Assembly (NCBI GenBank): GCA_025929455.1
Contig: JAICMB010000007.1
Span: 1-19,418 of the forward strand
Direction of reading: 5' to 3'
DNA length: 19,418 bases
DNA from: Bryobacteraceae bacterium
GTDB lineage: Bacteria > Acidobacteriota > Terriglobia > Bryobacterales > Bryobacteraceae
Under the pieces are notes generated by a model. That model saw only the letters and a program-made list of their open reading frames with translations, searched no databases and was not told where the DNA came from. Within the stretch, counting starts at the first letter, position 1, and each line of letters begins with the position of its first letter. Shown in pieces: positions 1-6,137 of this stretch. The position numbers were made by a program, and so were the translations under genes.

Positions 1-33
1 ACGTAGGCGGGCTGTGCGGCATAGAATGGGTCC

Positions 34-999
34 GTGCCGCTCTACTCGCGCCGAAGCATCGTAGCCGCGGGCGCCGCCACGTTCGCGAGCGCGTGCAGGC
101 GCTCCACACAGAAGACGATCGCGGTGGTGCCCAAGGCTACGTCGCATCTCTTCTTCGTCTCGGTCCACGCCGGCGCCGCTCAGGCCGCGCGCGATTTTCA
201 CGTAAACATACTGTGGAACGGGCCGAATAACGAGACGGACTTTGGCCGCCAGATCGAAATTGTCGAAGCCATGATCGCGCGCCGAGTCGATGGACTGGCG
301 ATCTCGGCGACGGATGAGAACGCGCTCGCGGGCCCGGTGGAGCGCGCAATTCACGCGGGTATCCCCGCGACCGTGTTCGACTCCGGCGTCAACGTGAAAG
401 ACTACGTCAGCTTCATCGAGACCGACAATCACGACGCCGGACGCAAAGCGGCGCGCGTGCTCGCCTCACTCGTGCACGGCCGCGGCAAGGTTGCGATGGT
501 GATGCAGAAGCCCGGCGGCACTTCCACCGGATTGCGCGAGCGCGGCTTCGAGGAAACCATGCGCAAGGAGTTCCCGGGCATCGTCATCGCCGCGCGCCAG
601 TTCGGGATGGCGGACCGCGCCCGCTCGCGTTCCGCGGCCGAGGACATTCTGACCGCGCATCCCGATCTGGCCGGCATCTTCGCTTCAAGCGAAGCCGCGT
701 CCATCGGCGCTATCCAGGCGATCCGCGCGCGCGGGCTGTCGCGCAAGATCCGTTTGGTCACGTTCGACACCAGCGACGAGCATCTGCAGGCGCTGCGCGA
801 TGGCACCGCCGACGTTATGTTCGTGCAGGACGCGTACCGGATCGGTTACGAAGCGGTCAAATCGGTTGCAGAGAAATTGCAAGGTGCAACGCCGCCGCGC
901 CGCATCGAACTACCCGCGCATGTAATCGTAAAAGCGGATCTGGACAAACCGGCAGTGAAGGCGCTGCTCTCCCCGCAATGGCTGGCCGAAACCCGCTAA
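34..999 (+). CDS. Periplasmic sugar-binding protein (Peripla_BP_4 / RbsB-like), Tat-type lipoprotein signal
   Basis: A 321-residue solute-binding protein of the type-I periplasmic binding fold, in the ribose/xylose/galactose ABC-binding family. Seen: an N-terminal twin arginine (SRRSIV, R6-R7), a short Ala-rich hydrophobic stretch and a lipobox-like ASAC with Cys21, so it is probably a Tat-exported lipoprotein. The mature part has the family pattern: a first lobe with the D-G-L-A-I-S-A segment near residue 86, a hinge with the I-E-T-D-N segment near 129, and a second lobe with D-L-A-G-I-F-A-S-S-E. The start is GTG at 34. An in-frame TAG at 22-24 excludes an earlier start, and no clear ribosome binding site is visible. 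No permease or ATPase gene lies downstream; the next gene is convergent. Partners, if any, must lie left of the window or elsewhere. The substrate cannot be read from sequence; a sensory role is also possible. Confidence 0.85.
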   Translation: MPLYSRRSIVAAGAATFASACRRSTQKTIAVVPKATSHLFFVSVHAGAAQAARDFHVNILWNGPNNETDFGRQIEIVEAMIARRVDGLAISATDENALAGPVERAIHAGIPATVFDSGVNVKDYVSFIETDNHDAGRKAARVLASLVHGRGKVAMVMQKPGGTSTGLRERGFEETMRKEFPGIVIAARQFGMADRARSRSAAEDILTAHPDLAGIFASSEAASIGAIQAIRARGLSRKIRLVTFDTSDEHLQALRDGTADVMFVQDAYRIGYEAVKSVAEKLQGATPPRRIELPAHVIVKADLDKPAVKALLSPQWLAETR

Positions 1000-1021
1000 T
1001 GCTCCTGTCTTTCGAGGTTGT

Positions 1022-1237
1022 CTAACCCCGCTCGTGCGCTTCGGCAACCCGCGCAAGCGCCCGTATGTTTTCTCCATCGCGCCTTGCGTCCTCAACCAGA
1101 CCTTCAACGGTGCGGGCCTGTTCCTGTGATGCCGCATGCAACTGGCTGACACTGTCGTGCAGCGATTCAACGTTCCGACGCGTCCATTCAGTCATTTCCT
1201 GTAACAGACGCAGACGATCCCCGCCCTTGCCGTTCAT
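1022..1237 (-). CDS. Small hypothetical protein, probable coiled coil
   Basis: A 71-residue charged protein (MNGKGGDRLRLLQEM...) with heptad-like spacing of Leu/Val and no Cys or membrane segment; it looks largely helical. I do not recognise the family. It starts 32 bp after the galT stop on the same strand and has a good ribosome binding site (TGAGG, complement of 1246-1250, 8 nt before ATG), so it is probably read with galT. It faces the sugar-binding protein gene tail to tail with a 22-bp gap. The segment with S-L-H-D-S-V-S-Q-L-H recalls short helical segments in chemotaxis receptors, but this is resemblance only. The ribosome binding site and operon position make it likely real despite its size. 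Confidence 0.6.
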   Translation of the reverse strand: MNGKGGDRLRLLQEMTEWTRRNVESLHDSVSQLHAASQEQARTVEGLVEDARRDGENIRALARVAEAHERG

Positions 1238-1269
1238 AACTGATACCTCATTTTATCAACGGCGCCTCT

Positions 1270-2250
1270 TTACAACCCCGCATCCCTCAAGAATTGCGCG
1301 GACTCCTCCGGCGGCGTCGGATTAATGTAAAACCCGGTGCCCCATTCAAATCCCGCGATGCGCGTCAGCCGCGGAATGATCTCGATGTGCCAGTGATAGT
1401 ATTCCGTGCGCTCCTCCTGCACGGGCGCGGTGTGGATCACGTAGTTATACGCCGGGTGCTCCAGTACCTTATCTATCTTCCGCATGGTCGACCGCATTGC
1501 CCACGCCAGACTCCGGAACACGTGCGCATGCGAGTGCTCGAAATGCGACTCGTGCTCGCGCGGCAGGATCCACGTCTCAAACGGGAACCGCGGCGCGTAT
1601 GGGCAGATCACCTGCACGTCATCCGTCTCAAGCACCACGCGCGCGCCGTCCTTCGATTCGTTTCGCTGAATATCGCAGTAGATGCAGCGCTCTTTGTAAT
1701 CGAAATACCGCCGCGAGCCGTCGATCTCCTCCTGCACACGCTTGGGCACGATCGGCAGCGCGATCAACTGCGAATGCGTATGCTCCAGTGTCGCCCCCGC
1801 CGCTTCGCCGTGGTTCTTGAACAGCAGGATGTAGCGCAGCCGCCGGTCGCGCTTGAGATCGACGATGCGGTCGCGAAACGCCCAGAATAGATCCTCGACG
1901 CGCTTCTCCGGCAGCTCGCCAAGCGAGATCTTATGCTCCGGCGTTTCGATGATGACCTCATGCGCGCCGATGCCGTTCATGTGATCGTACATGCCCTCGG
2001 CGGCGCGGTTGAGCTGTCCTTCGACGCGCAGCGCCGGAAATTTGTTTGGCACCACGCGAAGTTGCCATGCGCCGTTGTCGCGGTAGGACAGGATCTCCGG
2101 CGGCGTGCGGTCCTCGTTTCCCGGGCAGAACGGGCACACCCCGCCCTTGGCGACCACCTGCTCTCGAATGAAATCCGTCGGACGTTTGGACCGCTCGGTC
2201 GAGATAATGACCCACCGCCCCGTCACCGGGTCTTTGCGCAAATCAGGCAA
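1270..2250 (-). CDS. galT: Galactose-1-phosphate uridylyltransferase (GalT, HIT superfamily)
   Basis: A 326-residue enzyme of the Leloir pathway. It moves UMP from UDP-glucose to galactose-1-phosphate in the cytoplasm through a uridylylated histidine. Seen: N-terminal R-K-D-P-V-T-G-R-W-V, zinc-ligand pairs C39-P-F-C42 and C189-I-Y-C192, the catalytic histidine triad segment H157-T-H-S-Q161 (second His, 159, being the expected nucleophile), and the C-terminal Y-H-W-H-I-E-I-I-P-R at about 285-294. The length fits bacterial GalT. The usual HPHGQ is HTHSQ here, a form also found in the related ADP-glucose phosphorylases, so substrate choice is not certain. The start is TTG, supported by AAGGAAA (complement of 2255-2261) just upstream and by the conserved N-terminus. 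No galK or galE is nearby. The gene has its own 93-bp leader after yraN. Confidence 0.88.
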   Translation of the reverse strand: MPDLRKDPVTGRWVIISTERSKRPTDFIREQVVAKGGVCPFCPGNEDRTPPEILSYRDNGAWQLRVVPNKFPALRVEGQLNRAAEGMYDHMNGIGAHEVIIETPEHKISLGELPEKRVEDLFWAFRDRIVDLKRDRRLRYILLFKNHGEAAGATLEHTHSQLIALPIVPKRVQEEIDGSRRYFDYKERCIYCDIQRNESKDGARVVLETDDVQVICPYAPRFPFETWILPREHESHFEHSHAHVFRSLAWAMRSTMRKIDKVLEHPAYNYVIHTAPVQEERTEYYHWHIEIIPRLTRIAGFEWGTGFYINPTPPEESAQFLRDAGL

Positions 2251-2254
2251 TTGG

Positions 2255-2261
2255 TTTCCTT
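2255..2261 (-). promoter_or_regulatory. Ribosome binding site deciding the TTG start of galT
   Basis: The minus strand reads AAGGAAA four bases before TTG at 2250, with the AGGA core 6 nt from the start codon. It supports the unusual start codon; no in-frame ATG with conserved sequence lies nearer. Confidence 0.7.
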
Positions 2262-2275
2262 CGGTGTTTACAAAA

Positions 2276-2295
2276 CCCCGAGCGTCAGCGAGGGG
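2276..2295. repeat. Short GAGCGTCAGCGAG-type repeat in the galT leader
   Basis: CCCCGAGCGTCAGCGAGGGG has CCCC/GGGG ends and an internal AGCG-TC-AGCG direct repeat. Sequences of this general form occur in many copies near gene starts in some planctomycete and acidobacterial genomes (general knowledge, not checked here). Only one copy was seen in this window. On the minus strand it is followed by GGGGTTTTG, so the transcript could form a weak hairpin with a short U run in the galT leader. Confidence 0.4.
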
Positions 2296-2321
2296 CGCGA
2301 ATGGTGCTGCGTGAAAAGGAG

Positions 2322-2327
2322 ATTATA
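2322..2327 (-). promoter_or_regulatory. Candidate -10 box (TATAAT) for galT
   Basis: The minus strand carries a perfect TATAAT between the yraN stop and galT. It would start RNA around 2315 and leave a leader of about 65 nt. The expected -35 position (near GGCGTA) does not match consensus, so it would need an activator or be weak. A perfect -10 is uncommon by chance in DNA this GC-rich. Confidence 0.4.
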
Positions 2328-2343
2328 GCCCGAGCGCCGGCGT

Positions 2344-2796
2344 TTACGCCGAATCCGGCAGTGAGAACGCGCGTGGGGCCAGCACATCGCGATGATGCTC
2401 GATCGTGACCGGCGCGGCAAACACGATGCTGACCACATCGAACCGCACTCGGTCCCAGGGCGCGTCCGCCAGGCGCGCGTATTCCCACGCGGCCCGCATC
2501 AGGCTGGCCAGTTTCTCGCGCCCGATCGCCCGGTCCGGCGCGCCGTACGCGTCCGTCTCGCGCGCCTTCACCTCGACAAACACCAGCGTCGGCCCGTCCC
2601 ACGCGATGATGTCGATCTCGCCGCGCCCGGACTGCATGCGGTAGTTGCGCGCCACCACCACCAGCCCGGCGCGTTGCAGGAATCGGTGCGCGATGTCCTC
2701 GCCGCGCCGCCCCGCCATCTGGACCAGCGTTAGCCCCTGCCGCCGCCGCCCGTGCTCACGCACCCGGTCGGTCAGCGCGTACAGCAGGCGTTTCAT
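2344..2796 (-). CDS. yraN: YraN / UPF0102 family protein, putative endonuclease fold
   Basis: A 150-residue member of UPF0102 (YraN), a family with a restriction-endonuclease-like fold whose cellular role is not settled. Seen: the family block G-R-R-G-E-D-I-A-H-R-F-L at about 29-40, then N-Y-R with G59-E-I-D62 and the F-V-E75-V-K77 motif, which together give the D...ExK arrangement of PD-(D/E)XK nucleases. The chosen start at 2796 gives an N-terminal extension (MKRLLYALTDRVREHG) that overlaps the 3' end of the methyltransferase gene by 41 bp. An internal ATG at residue 27 would give a shorter protein without overlap, but the longer start is plausible. It lies in the aminotransferase-methyltransferase-yraN run. 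Confidence 0.88.
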   Translation of the reverse strand: MKRLLYALTDRVREHGRRRQGLTLVQMAGRRGEDIAHRFLQRAGLVVVARNYRMQSGRGEIDIIAWDGPTLVFVEVKARETDAYGAPDRAIGREKLASLMRAAWEYARLADAPWDRVRFDVVSIVFAAPVTIEHHRDVLAPRAFSLPDSA

Positions 2797-3358
2797 GAGC
2801 GTTCGCGGCCCCCGCCGGCTTGAGCGCCTTGAACTCGAACTCCATCACCTTGCCGCGCACTACGTAACACAGATAATACTCCCAAAAACGGCGGAAACGC
2901 GGGAATGCGTTCACCAGCGCCTCAAATCCGAGATAGCGCCATAATGCAAGTAGCCGCACGCGCACTTTCGTCTCACGAAATCGCGCTTGGGAATAGTACC
3001 CAAAGCCGCCGTGGTTCTCCCCGAAGTAGCGGAATGAAAAACTGTTCAGATGCCAACGGTGCGTGGGATCGCAAAACGAACTGAAATCGGTGTAGTGCGG
3101 CGTGACGATCAGCAACCGGCCGCCGGGCACCGCGATACGATGAAACTCCTCCATCGCGCCGATGACGTCGGACACATGCTCGATAACGTGAATCGCACGG
3201 ATCGCCGCGAAGGAGTTGTCGCGAAACGGGTATGGGAAACGGTCGAGATCGCAAATCACGTCGGCCGCGCTGCGACGGTTGCGATCGATCCCGATCGCGC
3301 CCGGGTATTTCTTTACGCCGCAGCCGACGTCGAGGGTCAGCGCTTTCTCTTGAGCCAC
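2756..3358 (-). CDS. Class I SAM-dependent methyltransferase
   Basis: A 200-residue methyltransferase of the Methyltransf_11 type. Motif I is L-D-V-G-C-G (9-14), followed by an acidic strand-2 end (I-G-I-D, 22-25), C-D-L-D near 36-39, and the post-motif H-V-I-E-H-V (57-62) common in small-molecule or lipid/sugar methyltransferases. P-G-G-R-L-L-I-V-T-P-H at 78-88 is the usual motif III region. The C-terminal part is rich in aromatic residues and may sit near the membrane or bind a hydrophobic substrate, but no membrane helix is present. The start is GTG, 4 bp after the aminotransferase stop, which implies translational coupling. An ATG at nearly the same place (3368) is in another frame. The substrate is unknown. 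Confidence 0.85.
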   Translation of the reverse strand: MAQEKALTLDVGCGVKKYPGAIGIDRNRRSAADVICDLDRFPYPFRDNSFAAIRAIHVIEHVSDVIGAMEEFHRIAVPGGRLLIVTPHYTDFSSFCDPTHRWHLNSFSFRYFGENHGGFGYYSQARFRETKVRVRLLALWRYLGFEALVNAFPRFRRFWEYYLCYVVRGKVMEFEFKALKPAGAANAHETPAVRADRPGA

Positions 3359-3362
3359 AAGC

Positions 3363-4703
3363 TCATACGGTAAAACATTGTTCGAGGATGCCGAGAGCGC
3401 AGTCCGCCTGTTCGCGGGTCACGATCAGCGGCGGGCACAGCCGCATCACGTTCTGGCCGGCGCCGAGGGTCAGCAGTCCGCGGTGGAACGCCTGATCGAC
3501 CGCCAGGTTGCGCAGTTCCTGCGCGGGTTGTTTGGTGCGCTTATCGATGACGAACTCAATGCCGGTCATGAGCCCCAGTCCGCGGACGTCGCCGACGTTG
3601 GCGAAACGTGAGGTCCATCCCGCCATCCGCTCCTTCATGTATGCGCCGATCTGCGCGGCGTTGTCGATGAGTCCGTTTTGTAAGAGATCGAGCGTGGCCA
3701 GCGACGCCGCAACTGCCACCGGATTGCCGCCGAAGGTCGAGGCATGCGCGCCGGGTTTCCATTTCATCAGCTCCGCACGGGCCAGCATCGCGCTCAGCGG
3801 CATTCCACTCGCGATGCCTTTGGCGGAGCAGAGGATATCGGGCGCGACGTGGAAGTGCTCGCTCGCCCACATTTTGCCGGTACGCCCGAAGCCGCACTGG
3901 ATTTCGTCAAACACCAGCAGAATGCCGTGTTCATCGGCAATGCGCCGCAGTTCCTGGAGGAACAGGGGCGGCGGTACGACGTAACCGCCTTCACCCTGGA
4001 TCGGCTCAACGAAAATCGCTGCCACTTCCTCCGGCGGCGCTATGGTGCGGAAGATCTGATGCTCGATGACGCGGATGGAAGCGCGCGTGCACTCCTCCGC
4101 GCTGTCGTGCTCCTCGCAGCGGTACGGGTTCGGATAGGGCGCGTGGAAAACGCCCGGCATAAACGGACCGAATCCCTTACGCTGGATGGATTTGCTTGCC
4201 GTCAACGACAGCGACCCGAGCGTCCGCCCGTGAAAACAGCCGTAGAACGCGATCAGCTTGTCGCGTCCCGTTGCATATCGCGCCAGCTTGATGGCCGCCT
4301 CGATCGCCTCCGTGCCCGAGTTGCCGAAGTAGACGCGGGTCGGGCCGTCCCACGGCGCGGTGGCGGCCAGTCGCTCGGCCAAATCCACCATGTTCTCGTA
4401 GTAAAAGTCCGTGCCCGACATGTGAATCAGGCGCGCGGATTGCTGTTGAATAGCCGCGACCACTTTCGGGTGGCAATGGCCGGTAGCCGCGACGGCGATT
4501 CCGGCATTGAAATCGAGAAAACGGTTACCGTCGGCGTCTTCGATGATGGCGCCCTCTCCCCGTGCCGCCACGAGTGGATAGCTGCGTGTATACGACGGAG
4601 ATAGCACCTGCTCGTCGCGGGCCACAATGCGCGCGGCGCGCGGGCCGGGTAACGAAGTGATAATGTTCGGAAAATCGGTGCGAACGGCTTCACTACTCAA
4701 CAT
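3363..4703 (-). CDS. Class III PLP aminotransferase (acetylornithine/GABA/ornithine family)
   Basis: A 446-residue class III aminotransferase. Seen: substrate-side N-terminus with G-P-R-A, phosphate-binding G-N-S-G-T-E-A (127-133), F-H-G-R (157-160), F-V-E-P-I-Q-G-E-G-G (231-240), the cofactor-ring Asp in F-D-E-I-Q (D266), PLP-lysine K295 in S-A-K-G, and S-T-F-G-G-N-P (322-328). The long N-terminus with P-G-P-R-A and the S-Y-T-R-S-Y-P-L-V block resembles archaeal-type enzymes of this family, which include ornithine delta-aminotransferases and broad amino-acid racemases. The exact reaction is therefore open: ornithine or 4-aminobutyrate transamination, or racemisation. It is the first gene of the minus-strand run and has a strong ribosome binding site. 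The flanking genes give no pathway hint. Confidence 0.87.
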   Translation of the reverse strand: MLSSEAVRTDFPNIITSLPGPRAARIVARDEQVLSPSYTRSYPLVAARGEGAIIEDADGNRFLDFNAGIAVAATGHCHPKVVAAIQQQSARLIHMSGTDFYYENMVDLAERLAATAPWDGPTRVYFGNSGTEAIEAAIKLARYATGRDKLIAFYGCFHGRTLGSLSLTASKSIQRKGFGPFMPGVFHAPYPNPYRCEEHDSAEECTRASIRVIEHQIFRTIAPPEEVAAIFVEPIQGEGGYVVPPPLFLQELRRIADEHGILLVFDEIQCGFGRTGKMWASEHFHVAPDILCSAKGIASGMPLSAMLARAELMKWKPGAHASTFGGNPVAVAASLATLDLLQNGLIDNAAQIGAYMKERMAGWTSRFANVGDVRGLGLMTGIEFVIDKRTKQPAQELRNLAVDQAFHRGLLTLGAGQNVMRLCPPLIVTREQADCALGILEQCFTV

Positions 4704-4709
4704 AGAACG

Positions 4710-4717
4710 CTCCTCTT
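4710..4717 (-). promoter_or_regulatory. Strong ribosome binding site of the aminotransferase gene
   Basis: The minus strand reads AAGAGGAG six bases before the ATG at 4703, a near-ideal Shine-Dalgarno sequence that fixes the start of the first gene in the minus-strand run. Confidence 0.8.
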
Positions 4718-5012
4718 ATTGGATTCGTACGCGATGCAAGCGCAACACCAGATCTTTGTGAAGATCGCCGATGAGCGCGGACAGTGGGTTGGAGCGCCGG
4801 TGGCGCGTAGGGACGGGCCCGCGCAGCGGCGCGGAGCGTTCGCTAATCGGAGCCGAACAGAGACGGACGGGCTTGAGATGGCCGCGTCATTACAGTTTCA
4901 ATTTAGCACCGCGGGCCCGCAATTGAACACATTCACGTGCCGGAACGAAACGAAACCGTCTTTTCGTCAGACATTTCCGGCCCAATTTCGCACTTAACTC
5001 TATGCGGCGCAT

Positions 5013-5028
5013 TGGCGCGCCGCGTGCT
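5013..5028 (+). promoter_or_regulatory. Candidate sigma-54 (-24/-12) promoter of the flagellar operon
   Basis: The sequence TGGCGCG-CCGC-GTGCT has GG (5014-5015) and GC (5026-5027) exactly 10 bases apart and is close to the sigma-54 consensus TGGCACG-N4-TTGC. RNA would start near 5039, almost at the flgB ATG (5040). Sigma-54 control of early flagellar genes is common in other bacteria. Caution: the same bases form a 7-bp hairpin (5004-5010 with 5017-5023), and such a short leader would leave no ribosome binding site. Confidence 0.35.
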
Positions 5029-5039
5029 TTGTCACCGGC

Positions 5040-5378
5040 ATGCTAGGTCCGATTGGTGATCGCATCGAGCAATACATGAACCTGCTCTCGGCGCGGCAGA
5101 AACTTGTCGCGTCGAATATCGCCAACGTGGATACGCCGGGATATCACACGAAGGATATCGACTTTCAGTTCGAGTTCCTGAGCGCGATGCAAGGAGAAAG
5201 TCCGCAGGTCATCGACGTGCCGGGATTAAAGATGAAAAACGACGGCAACAACGTGAGCCTCGATCGGGAAGCACGCCTGCTGGCCGAAAACGACATGCGG
5301 TTCAACATGGCCAGCACGGCCATGAAATCGCAGATTCGCATTCTGAAGTCGGCGATCGAAGAAGGGAAGGGCGTATGA
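5040..5378 (+). CDS. flgB: Flagellar basal-body proximal rod protein FlgB
   Basis: A 112-residue proximal rod subunit of the flagellar basal body, exported through the flagellar type III apparatus. Seen: the N-terminal rod/hook helix with R-Q-K-L-V-A-S-N-I-A-N-V-D-T-P-G-Y (about 19-35), which is the family signature, and the C-terminal helix N-D-M-R-F-N-M-A-S-T-A-M-K-S-Q-I that packs against it. Length is slightly short but normal for FlgB. It is the first gene of the operon and its stop overlaps the flgC start (ATGA). No Shine-Dalgarno sequence precedes the ATG (GTCACCGGC), so translation may be leaderless or weak if the promoter at 5013-5028 is real. Confidence 0.93.
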   Translation: MLGPIGDRIEQYMNLLSARQKLVASNIANVDTPGYHTKDIDFQFEFLSAMQGESPQVIDVPGLKMKNDGNNVSLDREARLLAENDMRFNMASTAMKSQIRILKSAIEEGKGV

Positions 5379-5812
5379 GCCTCTTCTCGACCTTATCGGT
5401 CAGCGCTTCCGGCATGACGGCGCAGCGCACCCGAGCCGAACTGCTGGTTCAGAATTTGGCCAATTCCGAAACGACGAGGACACCCGAAGGCGGTCCGTAC
5501 CGCCGCAAGGACGTCGTCTTTTCTTCTTCGCCACAGGATTCGCCATTCGCGGCCGTGTTTCAAACCGAGTTGAACAGCGGCGCGGAAGGCGTGCAGGTCT
5601 CAGACGTGGTCGAAGATACTCGCGAGCCGGACCGCCGGTATATGCCAGGGCACCCCGATGCGGATAAGGATGGCTACGTAGCGTTCCCGCGCATCAACCC
5701 TGCCGAGGACATGGTCGACCTTTTGAGCGCCTCCCGCGGCTACGAGAGCAACATCGCCGCCATGACGGCGATCAAGGACATGATCAGCCGGTCGATCGAC
5801 CTCATGAGATAG
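5375..5812 (+). CDS. flgC: Flagellar basal-body rod protein FlgC
   Basis: A 145-residue proximal rod subunit. Seen: N-terminal rod helix with S-V-S-A-S-G-M-T-A-Q-R-T-R-A-E-L-L-V-Q-N-L-A-N (about 8-30), the FlgC-specific T-P-E-G-G-P-Y-R-R-K segment, the central R-E-P-D-R-R-Y-M-P-G-H-P-D-A-D block, and the C-terminal N-P-A-E-D-M-V-D-L-L-S-A-S-R-G-Y-E-S-N motif that closes the rod fold. It overlaps flgB by 4 bp and is followed 4 bp later by fliE. Its order after flgB and before fliE matches the canonical flgBC-fliE cluster. Confidence 0.95.
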   Translation: MSLFSTLSVSASGMTAQRTRAELLVQNLANSETTRTPEGGPYRRKDVVFSSSPQDSPFAAVFQTELNSGAEGVQVSDVVEDTREPDRRYMPGHPDADKDGYVAFPRINPAEDMVDLLSASRGYESNIAAMTAIKDMISRSIDLMR

Positions 5813-5816
5813 CGCC

Positions 5817-6128
5817 ATGGCCCTCCCTATCTCTGCAATCAATGTGGCGTCAGCCGCAGTCGCTGCCACTCCCATCCGCCCCATTCAGGTTGGCGCAGGT
5901 GCCGGCGCGGCGGATTTCAAAAACGTGCTCGCCGACGCAGTCTCGCGCGTCGATCAGTTTCAGAAAACCGCGCACAACGGCGTCGAGAAGTTCCTCTCGG
6001 GCGAAAACGAAGAGGTGCATCAGGTTGCGCTCGACATGCAGCGCAGCGAACTCGCCTTCGACATGTTCGTGCAGGTCCGCAACAAGATGGTTTCGGCTTA
6101 CCAGGAAGTCATGCGGATGCAAATGTAG
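5817..6128 (+). CDS. fliE: Flagellar hook-basal body complex protein FliE
   Basis: A 103-residue protein that joins the MS ring to the rod. The N-terminal 35 residues are Ala-rich and probably disordered. The conserved part begins with F-K-N-V-L-A-D-A-V and runs through H-Q-V-A-L-D-M-Q-R-S-E-L-A-F-D-M-F-V-Q-V-R-N-K-M-V-S-A-Y-Q-E-V-M-R-M-Q, which is the FliE family signature up to the C-terminus. It lies directly between flgC and fliF, 4 bp and 9 bp away. The start at 5817 gives the usual length; no strong ribosome binding site is visible, so coupling to flgC is likely. Confidence 0.94.
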   Translation: MALPISAINVASAAVAATPIRPIQVGAGAGAADFKNVLADAVSRVDQFQKTAHNGVEKFLSGENEEVHQVALDMQRSELAFDMFVQVRNKMVSAYQEVMRMQM

Positions 6129-6137
6129 CGACGGCAT

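Larger units (their letters stand above)
4704..5039. other. Divergent intergenic region between aminotransferase and flgB
   Basis: This 336-bp gap separates the minus-strand aminotransferase run from the plus-strand flagellar operon, so it must hold promoters in both directions. It contains the aminotransferase ribosome binding site at its left end and a sigma-54-like site at its right end. Its middle part (about 4870-5000) is clearly richer in A+T than the flanking genes. The only long reading frame (4719-4997, plus) has no family resemblance and is judged not to be a gene. Confidence 0.6.

Noticed and set aside
22..52. ATG at 26 as start of the sugar-binding protein
   Set aside because: It is in a different frame from the coding sequence; the in-frame stop at 22-24 leaves GTG at 34 as the first start.
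2338..2351. Hairpin CGGCG-TTTA-CGCCG at the yraN stop as an intrinsic terminator
   Set aside because: The stem is only 5 bp and no T run follows on the minus strand.
4719..4997. Plus-strand 92-residue open frame before flgB
   Set aside because: No ribosome binding site, no family resemblance, low-complexity composition, and it lies in the AT-richer divergent control region.
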